The position numbers and the translations under genes were made by a program. A stretch of DNA of 64,000 nt from RSA9 sp036381195. GTDB taxonomy: Bacteria > Gemmatimonadota > Gemmatimonadetes > Longimicrobiales > RSA9. Below the pieces are notes generated by a model, which had not been told where the DNA came from, searched no databases, and worked only from the letters and a program-made list of their open reading frames with translations. This document shows positions 48,236-59,376 of the stretch, piece after piece; position 1 is the first letter of the stretch, and every line of letters begins with the position of its first letter. Location of the stretch: positions 1 to 64,000 of the forward strand of contig DASVDH010000062.1 of the NCBI GenBank assembly GCA_036381195.1, read 5' to 3'.

Positions 48236-51200
48236 TCAGAAGGTCACGCGGATGCCCGCGTTGATCGCACGCGGCGCCGCCACCATGTCGGGGCGGTCCC
48301 AGATGTCGGCGGTCGTCGAGGTCTCCGAGATGCTGCCGCCGCCGATCACGTCGAACCGGCCAGCCATGCCGCTGCCGCCCTCGCAGTCGCCCGTCGTGGG
48401 GAAGACCTGCAGGCAGTTGCGGCGGTTGAACAGGTTCGTGATGCGCACGAACGCGCCGTAGCGGAGGTTCGCCACCTGCCAGTCCTTGCGGAGCAGCAGG
48501 TTCACGTTGAAGGTCGCCGGGCTCGTCCCGCTGTTCCGCTCCGCGTCCCCCACGGCGTAGGCCAGCTCCGGCGTGTACGGCAGGCCGCTCGCCGCGCGCA
48601 GCGTGACGCTGGCCGACGTGTTGCGCAGCAGGTTGCCCAGCGGGATGTCCGGCGCGTCATTGCCCACCGCGAAGCGCAGCACGCCGTTGAAGACGTGCGC
48701 CTGGTCGATCTCCGAGCGGATCTCCTGGTAGGCCGGCGGGTCGTTCTGCGCCTGCTTCAGCATCTCGAGGTCGGGCGGCGCCGCGTTCGTCCGCATCTGC
48801 GAGAGGGAGTAGCGCAGGTCGAACCCCCAGTAGTCGCCCAGCCGCCGCGCGAGCGAGACCTCGAGCCCCCGCACCGTCTGGTAGTCCAGGTTCAGCAGCA
48901 CGGTGTAGCTCGGCGTCGAGCTGTTGTTGTAGTTCGCGCCCGGGTCGAATACCGGCGTGCCCGCCTCCGTCACACCGCCGCGGCGGATCCCCGTCAAGCC
49001 GAGCTGGTCCTTGTTGAACAGCACGGCCGAGAGCGCGTAGTTGTCGAACAGCTCCGCGAGGAAGCCGAACTCGTAGGAGGACGTCTGCTCCGTCACGAGC
49101 TGCGGGTTGCCGATCAGGATGCTGCCGGTCTCGTGGAAGAACCGCGCCGCCTGCGGCGTACCCTCCAGCGGCGTGCCAATCCCCGTGCCGCGATACATGT
49201 TGTGCAGCAAGGGGTTCTGGCTGTAACGCCCGAAGTTGAAGAAGAAGCTCGAGTTCTCGGTCACCGGCACGCTCACGCCGAGACGCGGCGACCACTGCTT
49301 GCGGACGGGCGCCTCCTTGAAGTCGTCCTTCATCGCGACCGCGTTCGCCTCGTCGAACAGGGCCCTGTCCAGGCCGCACGCCTGCACGCCCGTGTACACG
49401 GCGCCCGTGGCCGTGTCGACGTACTGGAACCTGTCCGCCGGCAGGCCGAACGCGGTCGGGTTCTCGCACACGTGATAGAGCGTCGTGCCGTTCGTCGGGT
49501 CGCGCGGGTTCGCCCAGAACAGCCCGTCCGCGCGGCCGTAGTCGAACCGGAACCCGAGGTTCACGCGCAGGAAGTCGAACTCGATGTTGTCCTGGACGTA
49601 CGCCGCCGCATCCCACGGCTTGGCCGCGTAGCGGGAGATGTCCAGCGCGACGTTGTTCAGGCCGACCTGCTGGAACTCCTCGAAGGCGACGTCATGGCGC
49701 TGGAAGAAGACGCCGGCCTTGATGTTGTGGTGGTCGCCGAGCTGCGTCTGCAGGTCGAACCGGCCGACCCACGTCTTCAGCTCCTCGCCCCCGTAGATCT
49801 TGTCCGTGCCGAAGAACGGCTGACGCCCGTACGCGCGGGAGGAGCCCGTGGTGTGGAAGGGGCCCGCCCAGTACGTGTAGGCCATCCGGTCCTCGATGCA
49901 CACGCCGCTCACGAACGTGCACGTCGTGCGGTTCTGGTCGAAGCGCCCGATCGCCGCCGTGTAGGCCGTCCGGCTCAGCGTGTGGTCCCACTTGAGCACC
50001 CAGAGCCGCCGGTTCTGGTTGATCGAGCTCTGGAGCACGTACTGCTGCTCCTGGTTCGTCGCCTGGAGGTCCTCGATGACCTGCGGATCCACCCCGTTCA
50101 GGAACACGGTGCGGCAGATGTCCTCGCTGTCCGGGTACAGCTCCGTGCAGCGGCCGAACATGTCGAAGCCGCTGCGCAGCCAGCTGAACATGTAGGGCTG
50201 CGTCTGCCGCTGATAGTCCAGACCGAGGAAGGAGAGCTTCGCCGCCGGCGTGAAGTAGTAGGTCAGCTTGCCGTAGAGGTCCCGCCGGCTGTCGAAGCCG
50301 AGCTGACGGTAGCCCGGGAAGAGGTCGTAGATGCTCGCGTAGCGGTTCGCCAGGTCACGCTCGCTCGCGTACGGGTTGTAGACCAGGTCGTCGAACTTGA
50401 GCACCCGGCCCACGCCGGACTCGAACTGCGCCGCCGCCATGAAGCGCAGCTTGTTCGAGGTGAGCGGCACCGGCCCGCTCACGAAGCCGTCGAGCTGCTC
50501 CCATTCCCGCATCTCGTCGTACTCGGAGCCCAGTGCGCCGCCCACCGCCGAGGTCTGGTACTCGATCGCGCCCTCGAGCTCCTCACCCCCCTCGCGGGTC
50601 GCGATGTTGATCACGCCCGAGAGCGCGTTGCCGTACTGCGCCTCGAACCCGCCCCGCAGGTAGTCCACCTGCTCGACGGCCTTGCTCGGCAGGAACATCG
50701 CCGGCCCGCCGAACACGAAGTTGTTGATCGGGATGCCATCCACCAGCGTCAGGGTCTCGCCCTGCCGGCCGCCCCGGATGCGCACCGGCGTGAGCCCGCG
50801 CCGCTGCTCGTCGTAGCTGATGACGTCCGTGTTCTGCGGCACCTCCAGGAACCCGTGCTGCAACGCCAGCACGCCCTGCAGGTCGTTCACCGGCAGCGCC
50901 TGGATCTGCTCCGCCGTGATCACGTTGGAGGCGCCCGTCGCCCGCGTCTCGATCAGCGGAACGCGTTCCGCCTCCACCACGACGGCTTCCACCGCCAGGG
51001 CCTCGCTGGGCAGCTCGAAGTCCACCGTGCGCGTGACGTCGATCGAAACCTGCACGTTCTCCTTGCGCACAGTCGCGTACCCGATGAGCTGCGCCGAGAC
51101 CGTGTAGACGCCGGGTGGGACGTTGATCAGGAAGTAGCGCCCGTTCTCCTGCGTCAGCACGCTGCGCCCGGTTCCCTCCACGGTCACCTGGGCGCCCGCC

Positions 51201-51343
51201 AGCGGCTCCCCCGTCGCCGCATCGGTGACCAGCCCCGTCAGCTTGCCGGTCTGCGCCTGCGCCGGACGGGCGCTCAGCGCCGCGAGCGCGAGCAGGGCCA
51301 GGCCACTTCCGAGGATGGCTCTCATCCTGGTGGGGGACATCAT
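48236..51343 (-). CDS. TonB-dependent receptor with carboxypeptidase-like N-domain
   Basis: The first of two adjacent ATGs at 51343 has GGAGG 6 bases upstream; 1035 residues. A signal peptide ends ARPAQAQ. The CarboxypepD_reg domain (KLTGLVTDAATGEPLAGAQV, QENGRYFLINVPPGVYTVSA) is followed by a plug (ITAEQIQALPVNDLQGVLAL, LTPVRIRGGRQGETLTLVDGIPINN, VEQVDYLRGGFEAQYGNALSGVINI) and a large barrel ending AINAGIRVTF. It is the first gene of the five-gene surface unit, with a promoter at 51519-51548. No SusD is present; the 1405-residue surface protein that follows may play the binding role. Confidence 0.93.
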   Translation of the reverse strand: MMSPTRMRAILGSGLALLALAALSARPAQAQTGKLTGLVTDAATGEPLAGAQVTVEGTGRSVLTQENGRYFLINVPPGVYTVSAQLIGYATVRKENVQVSIDVTRTVDFELPSEALAVEAVVVEAERVPLIETRATGASNVITAEQIQALPVNDLQGVLALQHGFLEVPQNTDVISYDEQRRGLTPVRIRGGRQGETLTLVDGIPINNFVFGGPAMFLPSKAVEQVDYLRGGFEAQYGNALSGVINIATREGGEELEGAIEYQTSAVGGALGSEYDEMREWEQLDGFVSGPVPLTSNKLRFMAAAQFESGVGRVLKFDDLVYNPYASERDLANRYASIYDLFPGYRQLGFDSRRDLYGKLTYYFTPAAKLSFLGLDYQRQTQPYMFSWLRSGFDMFGRCTELYPDSEDICRTVFLNGVDPQVIEDLQATNQEQQYVLQSSINQNRRLWVLKWDHTLSRTAYTAAIGRFDQNRTTCTFVSGVCIEDRMAYTYWAGPFHTTGSSRAYGRQPFFGTDKIYGGEELKTWVGRFDLQTQLGDHHNIKAGVFFQRHDVAFEEFQQVGLNNVALDISRYAAKPWDAAAYVQDNIEFDFLRVNLGFRFDYGRADGLFWANPRDPTNGTTLYHVCENPTAFGLPADRFQYVDTATGAVYTGVQACGLDRALFDEANAVAMKDDFKEAPVRKQWSPRLGVSVPVTENSSFFFNFGRYSQNPLLHNMYRGTGIGTPLEGTPQAARFFHETGSILIGNPQLVTEQTSSYEFGFLAELFDNYALSAVLFNKDQLGLTGIRRGGVTEAGTPVFDPGANYNNSSTPSYTVLLNLDYQTVRGLEVSLARRLGDYWGFDLRYSLSQMRTNAAPPDLEMLKQAQNDPPAYQEIRSEIDQAHVFNGVLRFAVGNDAPDIPLGNLLRNTSASVTLRAASGLPYTPELAYAVGDAERNSGTSPATFNVNLLLRKDWQVANLRYGAFVRITNLFNRRNCLQVFPTTGDCEGGSGMAGRFDVIGGGSISETSTTADIWDRPDMVAAPRAINAGIRVTF

Positions 51344-51518
51344 CGGCACCTCCGTACGCCGTTGGAACTTGAACGGAGAAAATCGGCACGGCTGCGCGCA
51401 GCCGGGTGAAGAGCACGCCAAGGCGCGCCGGCAATTCGCATCATCGCAGTCCACAGAATGAGGAGCAGAATGCAGGGCTGTGCGCTACACTGCGTCCAAA
51501 CACCGGACTACAGCCGCT

Positions 51519-51548
51519 ACTCTACACGCCACCCACCACCCCTGTCAA
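51519..51548 (-). promoter_or_regulatory. Sigma70-like promoter of the five-gene surface unit
   Basis: Minus-strand TTGACA (51548-51543), 18-bp spacer, TAGAGT (51524-51519; four of six matches). The start would be near 51512, leaving a leader of about 170 nt. It has the same -35 and spacer length as the promoters at 19430-19459 and 28332-28361. Confidence 0.65.
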
Positions 51549-51807
51549 GCAAACTCCGTCCACGCCACGGCCGGACCACCCCCGGCCCATCCCCACAACG
51601 CGCCGGGCGCCCCGTTCCTGACAGTCGCCCGCTTGCTGCCCAGACCCTACACGCCGGCCCCGCCGGAGCACGCACGCCCCGGGGGCACCGGTCGGAACGC
51701 CTGGAGGCACGGCAGGGCCCGGGCCCGGCGGTCCCGCCCGCGAGAGTCCCCGGAACGGGGCTTGCCCCGCCACGCCGCCCGCTCTCCCTCGACCGGCCCG
51801 CCGCCGC

Positions 51808-51996
51808 GGAGCGTGCCCCCGCGACGGAGCCTCCGCCACCGAGTGTGCTCCTGATCCAGGGAGCTCCGTCGTGGAGCATACTCCCACCACGGAGCCGTCA
51901 TCGCGAAGCGCGCTCCTACCAGGGGAACCCGCCGACCGTGCTCCGACCGCGGAGCCCCGCCGCCAAGCGTGCTGCGGTCACCGGGCGTGCTGCCAC
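51808..51996. repeat. Degenerate tandem repeat, ~32-bp period, about six units
   Basis: Units begin near 51808, 51841, 51874, 51905, 51938 and 51964. The shared core is roughly GAGCGTGCTCC, then ACCACGGAGCC, then CCGCC. Copies are 27-33 bp and diverged by perhaps 20-30%. Neighbouring units contain inverted pieces (for example CTCCGTCGTGG against CCACCACGGAG), so hairpins could form. The unit length is not a multiple of three and no gene is supported here. It lies in the ~820-bp gap between the TonB-receptor promoter and the GH65 gene; the rest of that gap (51549-51807 and 51997-52162) shows nothing I can name. Confidence 0.6.
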
Positions 51997-52162
51997 CACC
52001 CGCCGCCATCGGTGCGCCTCCGCGCGGAAGCCCCGCAGCATGGAGGCCCGGTGGCGCCAGCCGCATGGCCACAGGGGAGCACGCGCGCGTGCGCCCCGTG
52101 ACCGGCCGCCGCTCGCCGCCGCCCCGTGCCTCCGGGCACGATCCTCGCCCCGGTGGCAGGGC

Positions 52163-54460
52163 ATGATGCGGAGGGGATCGCACGCTTCCACGCGCAGCCC
52201 TGTCCGGCCACAGGACGCGGCAGGAACGGCGACCCGACCCGGCGCACACGCCGGGGGCACGTGGTTGCTTGTCGAAGAAGGGTTCGACCTCGCCCGGGAG
52301 CACGAGGTCGAGTCGCTCCTGGCGATCTCGAACGGCTATCTCGGCGTGCGGGCTTCCCTCGCCGAGGGCAGCGAGTTCTCGGCGCCGGCGACGTTCGTGG
52401 CGGGCATCTTCGGCGTGCACCCCGGGGAGGGCTCAGCCCCGGAGCTGGTCGCCGGGCCGGACTGCACCCGCCTCCGGCTGGTGGCCGGCGGGGAGGAGAT
52501 CCGTCTGGAGAGCGGCGAGGCGCTCGAGCACCGGCGCGTCCTGGATCTGCGCCGCGGCGTGCTGCGGCGCGAGTGGCGGCACCGCACGCCGGCGGGGCGG
52601 ATCACGCGCATCCGCGAGGTGCGTCTCGCCTCGTTGAGCGACCGTCACGTGATCCTCCAGATGGTGGAGCTCACGCCGGAGAACTACGGAGCGCAGGTGC
52701 TGGTCGAGAGCCGGATCGAGGCGGCGGTGCCGGTGCCGCCGCTGACCACCCCGCCGCCGGACCTCGTGCCGCTCCGCCTCGCGGCCGGGCCCGTGGCGGA
52801 TGCTGGGCCGCCGCGGCTCGCGCTGCGCGCGCAGGGGACGGACGCCGTCATCGCCTTCGCGGTGGCGAGCACGCTGTGGCCCAGGGCTGCGGAGGGGCGC
52901 GTGCCGGAGGTGGAAGCGGCGCCCGGCCGCGTCGCGGAGCGGTGGGAGTTCGCCGCGGAGATGGGCAAGACCTACCGGCTCGTGCGCATGGTGGCGGTAC
53001 ACACGTCGCGCGATGCGGACGCGCCCGCAGGCGCGGCGGCCGCCCGTGCCGCGCGCCTCGCCGCCGCCGGCGCCGAGCGCATCGTGAGCGCACACGTGGC
53101 TGCGTGGAACGAGCGGTGGCGGGCTGCGGACGTCGAGATCGACGGGGACGACGACGCTCAGCGCGCGTTGCGCTTCGCGTGTTATCACCTGATCGCTGCC
53201 GCAGATCCCAGGGATGAACGCGTCTCGATCGGCGCGCGCCTGCTCACGGGCGGCGTCTACAAGGGGCACGTGTTCTGGGACGTCGAGATCTACATGCTCC
53301 CGTTCTACGTGTTCACGCACCCGCCGGCGGCGCGTGCGCTGCTCATGTACCGCTGGCACACGTTGCCGGCGGCGCGCGAGAAGGCGCGCGCGCTGGGCTG
53401 GCGCGGCGCGCTGTACGCGTGGGAGTCCGCGGCGACGGGCGAGGAGACGACGCCGCCTGCCGTGGTGGCGCCGGATGGCGAGGTGGTGGTGATCCGGAAC
53501 GGCGAGCAGGAGAACCACATCAGCGCGGACGTGGCGTACGGCGTGTGGCAGTACTGGCACGCCACGGGCGACGATGGCTTCCTGCTGGATGCCGGCGCGG
53601 AGATCCTGATCGAGACCGCGCGCTTCTGGGTCAGCCGCGTCGAACCGGGCGGGGATGGCCGCTACCACATCCGCCACGTGATCGGCCCGGACGAGTACCA
53701 CGAGGATGTGGACGACAACGCCTACACCAACGTGATGGCGCAGTGGAACCTGGAGCGCGCGCTGGAGGTGGTGCGGCTCGTGCGGGAGCGCTGGCCGGAG
53801 CGGTGGCGCGAGCTCGAGCGACGGCTGGGGGTCGAGCCCGGCGAGCCGGAGTCGTGGGGCGACATCGCCGCGGCGATGTACACGGGCTTCGACCCGGCGA
53901 CCGGCCTGTTCGAACAGTTTCGGGGTTATCACGCGCTCGAGGAGGTGGACCTTGCCGCGTACGATCTGCGGTCAGGCCCCGCCGACGTGCTGCTCGGACG
54001 GGAGCGGACGCGGCGCAGCAAGGTGCTCAAGCAGGCGGACGTGGTGCTCCTGATGTACCTGCTGTGGGACCGCTTCACGCCAGAGGTGAGGCAGGCGAAC
54101 TTCCGGTACTACGAGCCACGTTGCGCGCACGGCAGCTCGCTCAGCCCTTCGATCCACGCGCTGGTCGCGGCGCGTTTGGGCGAGGTGGAGATCGCGCGGC
54201 ACTACTTCCGCCAGGCCGCCCAGATCGACCTCGCGAACAACATGGGCAACGCCGCGGGCGGCGTGCACGGCGCGGCGCTGGGCGGGCTGTGGCAAGCGGC
54301 GGTGTTCGGCTTCGCGGGGCTGCACTTCGGGCAGAACGGCCCGGAGGTCGGGCCACACCTCCCGCCGGGCTGGCGCGGCTTGCGCTTTCCCATCCGGTGG
54401 CGTGGGAGATCGATGGAGCTGCGGGCGAGCGCAGGACCGCAGCAGGAGGTGGAGGCGTGA
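52163..54460 (+). CDS. GH65 disaccharide phosphorylase (trehalose/maltose/kojibiose type)
   Basis: About 765 residues from the ATG pair at 52163, normal for GH65; the open frame further upstream is not coding. The three GH65 parts are visible: an N-terminal beta-sandwich (FDLAREHEVESLLAISNGYLGVRASLAEG), a helical (alpha/alpha)6 catalytic barrel (GARLLTGGVYKGHVFWDVEIYMLPF, with the general acid Glu in HVIGPDEYHEDVDDNAYTN), and a short C-terminal beta part. KQADVVLLMYLL and YEPRCAHGSSLSPSIHALVAA are the usual phosphate-site motifs. It is cytosolic (no signal) and splits an alpha-glucoside with inversion to beta-glucose-1-phosphate and glucose. The downstream beta-phosphoglucomutase confirms this. 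The exact disaccharide is undetermined. Confidence 0.93.
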   Translation: MMRRGSHASTRSPVRPQDAAGTATRPGAHAGGTWLLVEEGFDLAREHEVESLLAISNGYLGVRASLAEGSEFSAPATFVAGIFGVHPGEGSAPELVAGPDCTRLRLVAGGEEIRLESGEALEHRRVLDLRRGVLRREWRHRTPAGRITRIREVRLASLSDRHVILQMVELTPENYGAQVLVESRIEAAVPVPPLTTPPPDLVPLRLAAGPVADAGPPRLALRAQGTDAVIAFAVASTLWPRAAEGRVPEVEAAPGRVAERWEFAAEMGKTYRLVRMVAVHTSRDADAPAGAAAARAARLAAAGAERIVSAHVAAWNERWRAADVEIDGDDDAQRALRFACYHLIAAADPRDERVSIGARLLTGGVYKGHVFWDVEIYMLPFYVFTHPPAARALLMYRWHTLPAAREKARALGWRGALYAWESAATGEETTPPAVVAPDGEVVVIRNGEQENHISADVAYGVWQYWHATGDDGFLLDAGAEILIETARFWVSRVEPGGDGRYHIRHVIGPDEYHEDVDDNAYTNVMAQWNLERALEVVRLVRERWPERWRELERRLGVEPGEPESWGDIAAAMYTGFDPATGLFEQFRGYHALEEVDLAAYDLRSGPADVLLGRERTRRSKVLKQADVVLLMYLLWDRFTPEVRQANFRYYEPRCAHGSSLSPSIHALVAARLGEVEIARHYFRQAAQIDLANNMGNAAGGVHGAALGGLWQAAVFGFAGLHFGQNGPEVGPHLPPGWRGLRFPIRWRGRSMELRASAGPQQEVEA

Positions 54461-55305
54461 AGCCGGAGACGATCATCGTCCCGCTGGACGGCACCGAACA
54501 GGCGCTCGCGGCGCTGCCCGTGGCCCGGCCCCTGGCGGACGCGCTCGGCGCGACGCTGCACGTGGTGCATGTCGGCGAGCGCGCGCTGCCGTCGCGTACC
54601 CTCCTCGGCGAGCTGGGGCTCGATGCGGAGGACGTGAAGGGGTTCGTCATCGACCAGCGGACGGGGCGCGCGGCCGAGGAGATCCTGGGCTACGCGGCCA
54701 GGCAGCGGCGGCCGCTGCTGGTGATCTGCACGCATACCGACACGGAGAAGCCGCGCGGCACGCTGGGTGGCGTCGCCGAGCACGTGCTGGTCCATGCGCC
54801 CTGCGGCGTCGTGCTGGTCGAGCCGGAGCGCGGGCGCCGGCCGTGGTCTCTACGCCGCATCCTGCTCCCGCACGACGGGACGCCCACGACCGCCGCCGCA
54901 ATGGATCCGGCCGGCGATCTCGCCGAGCTGACCGGCGCCGAAGTGCTCGTGCTGCACGTAGCCGCGCCCGGCGCTCCGCCGCCCGTCGAGCCGGGGACGC
55001 TCACGGCGCCGCGCTACCTCGACCAGCCGCAGCACGAGTGGCCGGCCTGGGCCGCCGAGTTCCTCGGCCGGATGTGTGCGCTGGGACACCCGCCATCCGA
55101 GGTGCGGTTCGGGCTCGTGATGGCCACGGGCGAGCCGGGCGAGGAGATCGTGCGGGTGGCGCGTGAGTACGAGAGCGACCTCATCGTCCTCGCCTGGCAC
55201 GGCGTGTGGGAAGCCAGGCACGCGCTGACAATGAAGGAAGTCATCCGCGCCGCGCCCTGCCCCGAGCTGGTGGTCCGCGCCCGCCGGGAGGGCGCGCCGG
55301 GATGA
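54457..55305 (+). CDS. Tandem-domain universal stress protein
   Basis: The GTG overlaps the GH65 stop (GTGA) with AGGAGGTGGAGG in front; 282 residues. There are two UspA folds. Residues ~1-130 (ETIIVPLDGTEQALAALPVARPLADALGATLHVVHV; RRPLLVICTHTDTEKPRGTLGGVAEHVLVHAPCGVVLV) form the first. Residues ~135-280 (RRILLPHDGTPTTAAAMDPAGDLAEL; YESDLIVLAWHGVWEARHALTMKEVIRAAPCPELVV) form the second. The first domain has a G-x-x-G...E/S-type nucleotide loop that is partly kept; the second is less canonical. It is cytosolic. Sitting inside a phosphorylase/phosphoglucomutase operon suggests a regulatory or energy-sensing role in disaccharide catabolism, but that is inference. Confidence 0.9.
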   Translation: MKPETIIVPLDGTEQALAALPVARPLADALGATLHVVHVGERALPSRTLLGELGLDAEDVKGFVIDQRTGRAAEEILGYAARQRRPLLVICTHTDTEKPRGTLGGVAEHVLVHAPCGVVLVEPERGRRPWSLRRILLPHDGTPTTAAAMDPAGDLAELTGAEVLVLHVAAPGAPPPVEPGTLTAPRYLDQPQHEWPAWAAEFLGRMCALGHPPSEVRFGLVMATGEPGEEIVRVAREYESDLIVLAWHGVWEARHALTMKEVIRAAPCPELVVRARREGAPG

Positions 55306-55397
55306 TGCGCGCGCCATCCGCGCCCGGATCCGGCGCACGCGGCGCCGCAGTTGCCGCCGCGCCTGCGCGCCCCGTCGGCCGCATGCAGCCGCGATGA
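55302..55397 (+). CDS. Possible 31-residue linking ORF between usp and pgmB
   Basis: An ATGATG start overlaps the universal-stress stop (ATGA), and the TGA stop overlaps the pgmB ATG (ATGA) 92 bases later. The peptide is low-complexity (Ala/Pro/Arg-rich, ends GRMQPR) and has no family. Because pgmB has no ribosome site of its own, translation of this mini-ORF could deliver ribosomes to it. It may also be chance at this GC content. Confidence 0.3.
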   Translation: MMRAPSAPGSGARGAAVAAAPARPVGRMQPR

Positions 55398-56230
55398 GCG
55401 CGAGCGTCGGCCACCCTGGCGCGGCGGCGGGCCCGGACGACGCGGGCCGGGGCGGCCGCACGGGCCTGGCGGCGGCGGTCTTCGACCTCGACGGCGTGGT
55501 CACGCTCACGGCGAGCGTGCATCGCGCGGCGTGGAAGGAGGTCTTCGACGCGTACCTGCGCGCGCGCGCCGCGAGGAGCGGCGAGCCGTTCCGGCCGTTC
55601 ACCGACGTGGATTATGCCGCGTACGTGGACGGCCGGCCGCGGCGGGAGGGCATCCGGGCCTTCCTCGCCTCCCGCGGCATCACGCTGCCCGAGGGCAGCC
55701 CGTCCGACCCGGCCGGCGCGGAAACCGTGCACGGGCTCGCCGGGCGCAAGAACCGCATCTTCCGCGAGCGGCTGCGCACGATGGGCGTGATGGTTGACCG
55801 CGAGGCCGTGCGCTTCGCGCGCGAGTTGCGCGCGGCCGGCGTGCGCGTGGGCATGGCATCCTCGAGCCGGAACGCGGCGCGCATCCTGGAGGCCGCGGGG
55901 CTCGAGGACCTGTTCGATGCGCGCGTGGACGGGGCGCTGAGCGACGAGCTCGGGCTCCGCGGCAAGCCGGAGCCGGACATCTTCCTCGAGTGCCTGCGCC
56001 GGCTCGGCGCGCCGGACCCCGGCCGCGCGTTGCTCGTCGAGGACTCGGTCGCCGGCGTGGAAGCCGGGCGCCGCGGCGGGTTCGCGCTCGTGATCGGCGT
56101 GGACCGCGGCAGCAATGCGGCCGCGCTGCGCGCACACGGCGCCCACCTGGTCGTGCGCGATCTCCGCGGGTTGACCGCCCCCGACGTGCTGGAAGGAGCG
56201 CGCGCCCGCACGCAAGGGGAGGGGCGGTGA
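55394..56230 (+). CDS. pgmB: Beta-phosphoglucomutase (HAD superfamily)
   Basis: The protein has 278 residues. HAD motif I is AAVFDLDGVVTLTASVHRAAW (nucleophile Asp and acid/base Asp two residues later). The cap domain includes FTDVDYAAYVDGRPRREGIRAFLASRGITLPEG and GRKNRIFRERLR. Motif II is VGMASSSRNAARIL, motif III GKPEPDIF, and motif IV LLVEDSVAGVEAG. This matches beta-PGM, converting beta-glucose-1-phosphate to glucose-6-phosphate, and it is the natural partner of the GH65 enzyme two genes upstream. The N-terminal ~23 residues are an unconserved extension. No ribosome site is seen; the ATG overlaps the stop of a 31-codon ORF. Confidence 0.93.
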   Translation: MSASVGHPGAAAGPDDAGRGGRTGLAAAVFDLDGVVTLTASVHRAAWKEVFDAYLRARAARSGEPFRPFTDVDYAAYVDGRPRREGIRAFLASRGITLPEGSPSDPAGAETVHGLAGRKNRIFRERLRTMGVMVDREAVRFARELRAAGVRVGMASSSRNAARILEAAGLEDLFDARVDGALSDELGLRGKPEPDIFLECLRRLGAPDPGRALLVEDSVAGVEAGRRGGFALVIGVDRGSNAAALRAHGAHLVVRDLRGLTAPDVLEGARARTQGEGR

Positions 56231-56649
56231 GCTCGGCTGCTTCGGCCGGCATCGCCATTCGCGCGCGGACCACCCATACAGCCTACCTGGACTACGCCGG
56301 CCGGCTGGCCTACGCCCGGCGCGGCCGCCTCTCCGCTCCCAGCACCGCCCCGCCGAAGCTCCTGTCCTGACCCCAGGACCCCGCACGACACCGTAGCTGC
56401 GGGCGCGCCGCGAACGCCGCGGCAGCCGGTGCGCCTCGCCCGGCGCACGCAGGGCCGCGCGGCCGTGGGCCCGCTTTCCGGAGCGGCCGACGCGCTGGTC
56501 TCCGACCTGCAGGGGCCGTGGCCCCCACGTGTGCGGGGATACGCGTTTCGCGCCGTGCGCTGTACCCGGCGCTCGCGCCGTCGCCGCGAAGCACACTCGA
56601 TGACGTGAGGCCCGCAGAGCATCCGGGCCCCTTCGAACACAGAGGTGGC
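56231..56649. other. Intergenic region before the pyrophosphatase gene
   Basis: About 420 bp. Apart from a weak hairpin (GTCCTG 56364-56369 with CAGGAC 56374-56379), which may end the pgmB transcript, I see no RNA gene, clear promoter or repeat. The AGAGGTGG before 56650 is the ribosome site of the next gene. Confidence 0.4.
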
Positions 56650-59049
<2,400 letters not shown>

Positions 59050-59376
59050 CGGCAGGCGCCGCCTGCGCGCTGGCCGGCCTGTGCTACGCCGAGTTCTCGA
59101 GCATGATCCCCGTGGCCGGGAGCGCGTTACGCGCAGCGGGCGGCGGCTCGCCCGGCCGCGCTCTCGCCGCCACACACACCCCACGGCCCCGGCGCACAGG
59201 CCGGCTGCTCCGCCCACGCCGCCGCCGGCCTGCCATGGCGCCCATCCCCCTTCTGGCGGATCCCGCCAAGTCGCCCGGACGGCAGCGGTGCACGGATTGC
59301 ACCGACGGCCCCCTGGAGCGGCTCCGCCCGGACGGGCGGGTCATCCGGCCACGATCACGGTACCCGGAGGGTCTGC
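59050..59376. other. Intergenic region between hppA and the cupin gene
   Basis: About 330 bp. A short GC palindrome (GGCAGGCG/CCGCCTGC) immediately after the hppA stop could be part of a terminator. Nothing else is recognisable; GGAGGG before 59377 is the ribosome site of the cupin gene. Confidence 0.4.

Noticed and set aside
43759..48264. A 1501-codon plus-strand open frame
   Set aside because: Antisense to the giant surface protein gene, which has a signal peptide, a recognisable C-terminal domain and a ribosome site.
51647..52420. A minus-strand frame with repeated peptides over the tandem repeat
   Set aside because: The repeat unit is not a multiple of three and the translated repeats drift; it has no ribosome site and overlaps the GH65 start. 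Treated as non-coding repeat DNA.
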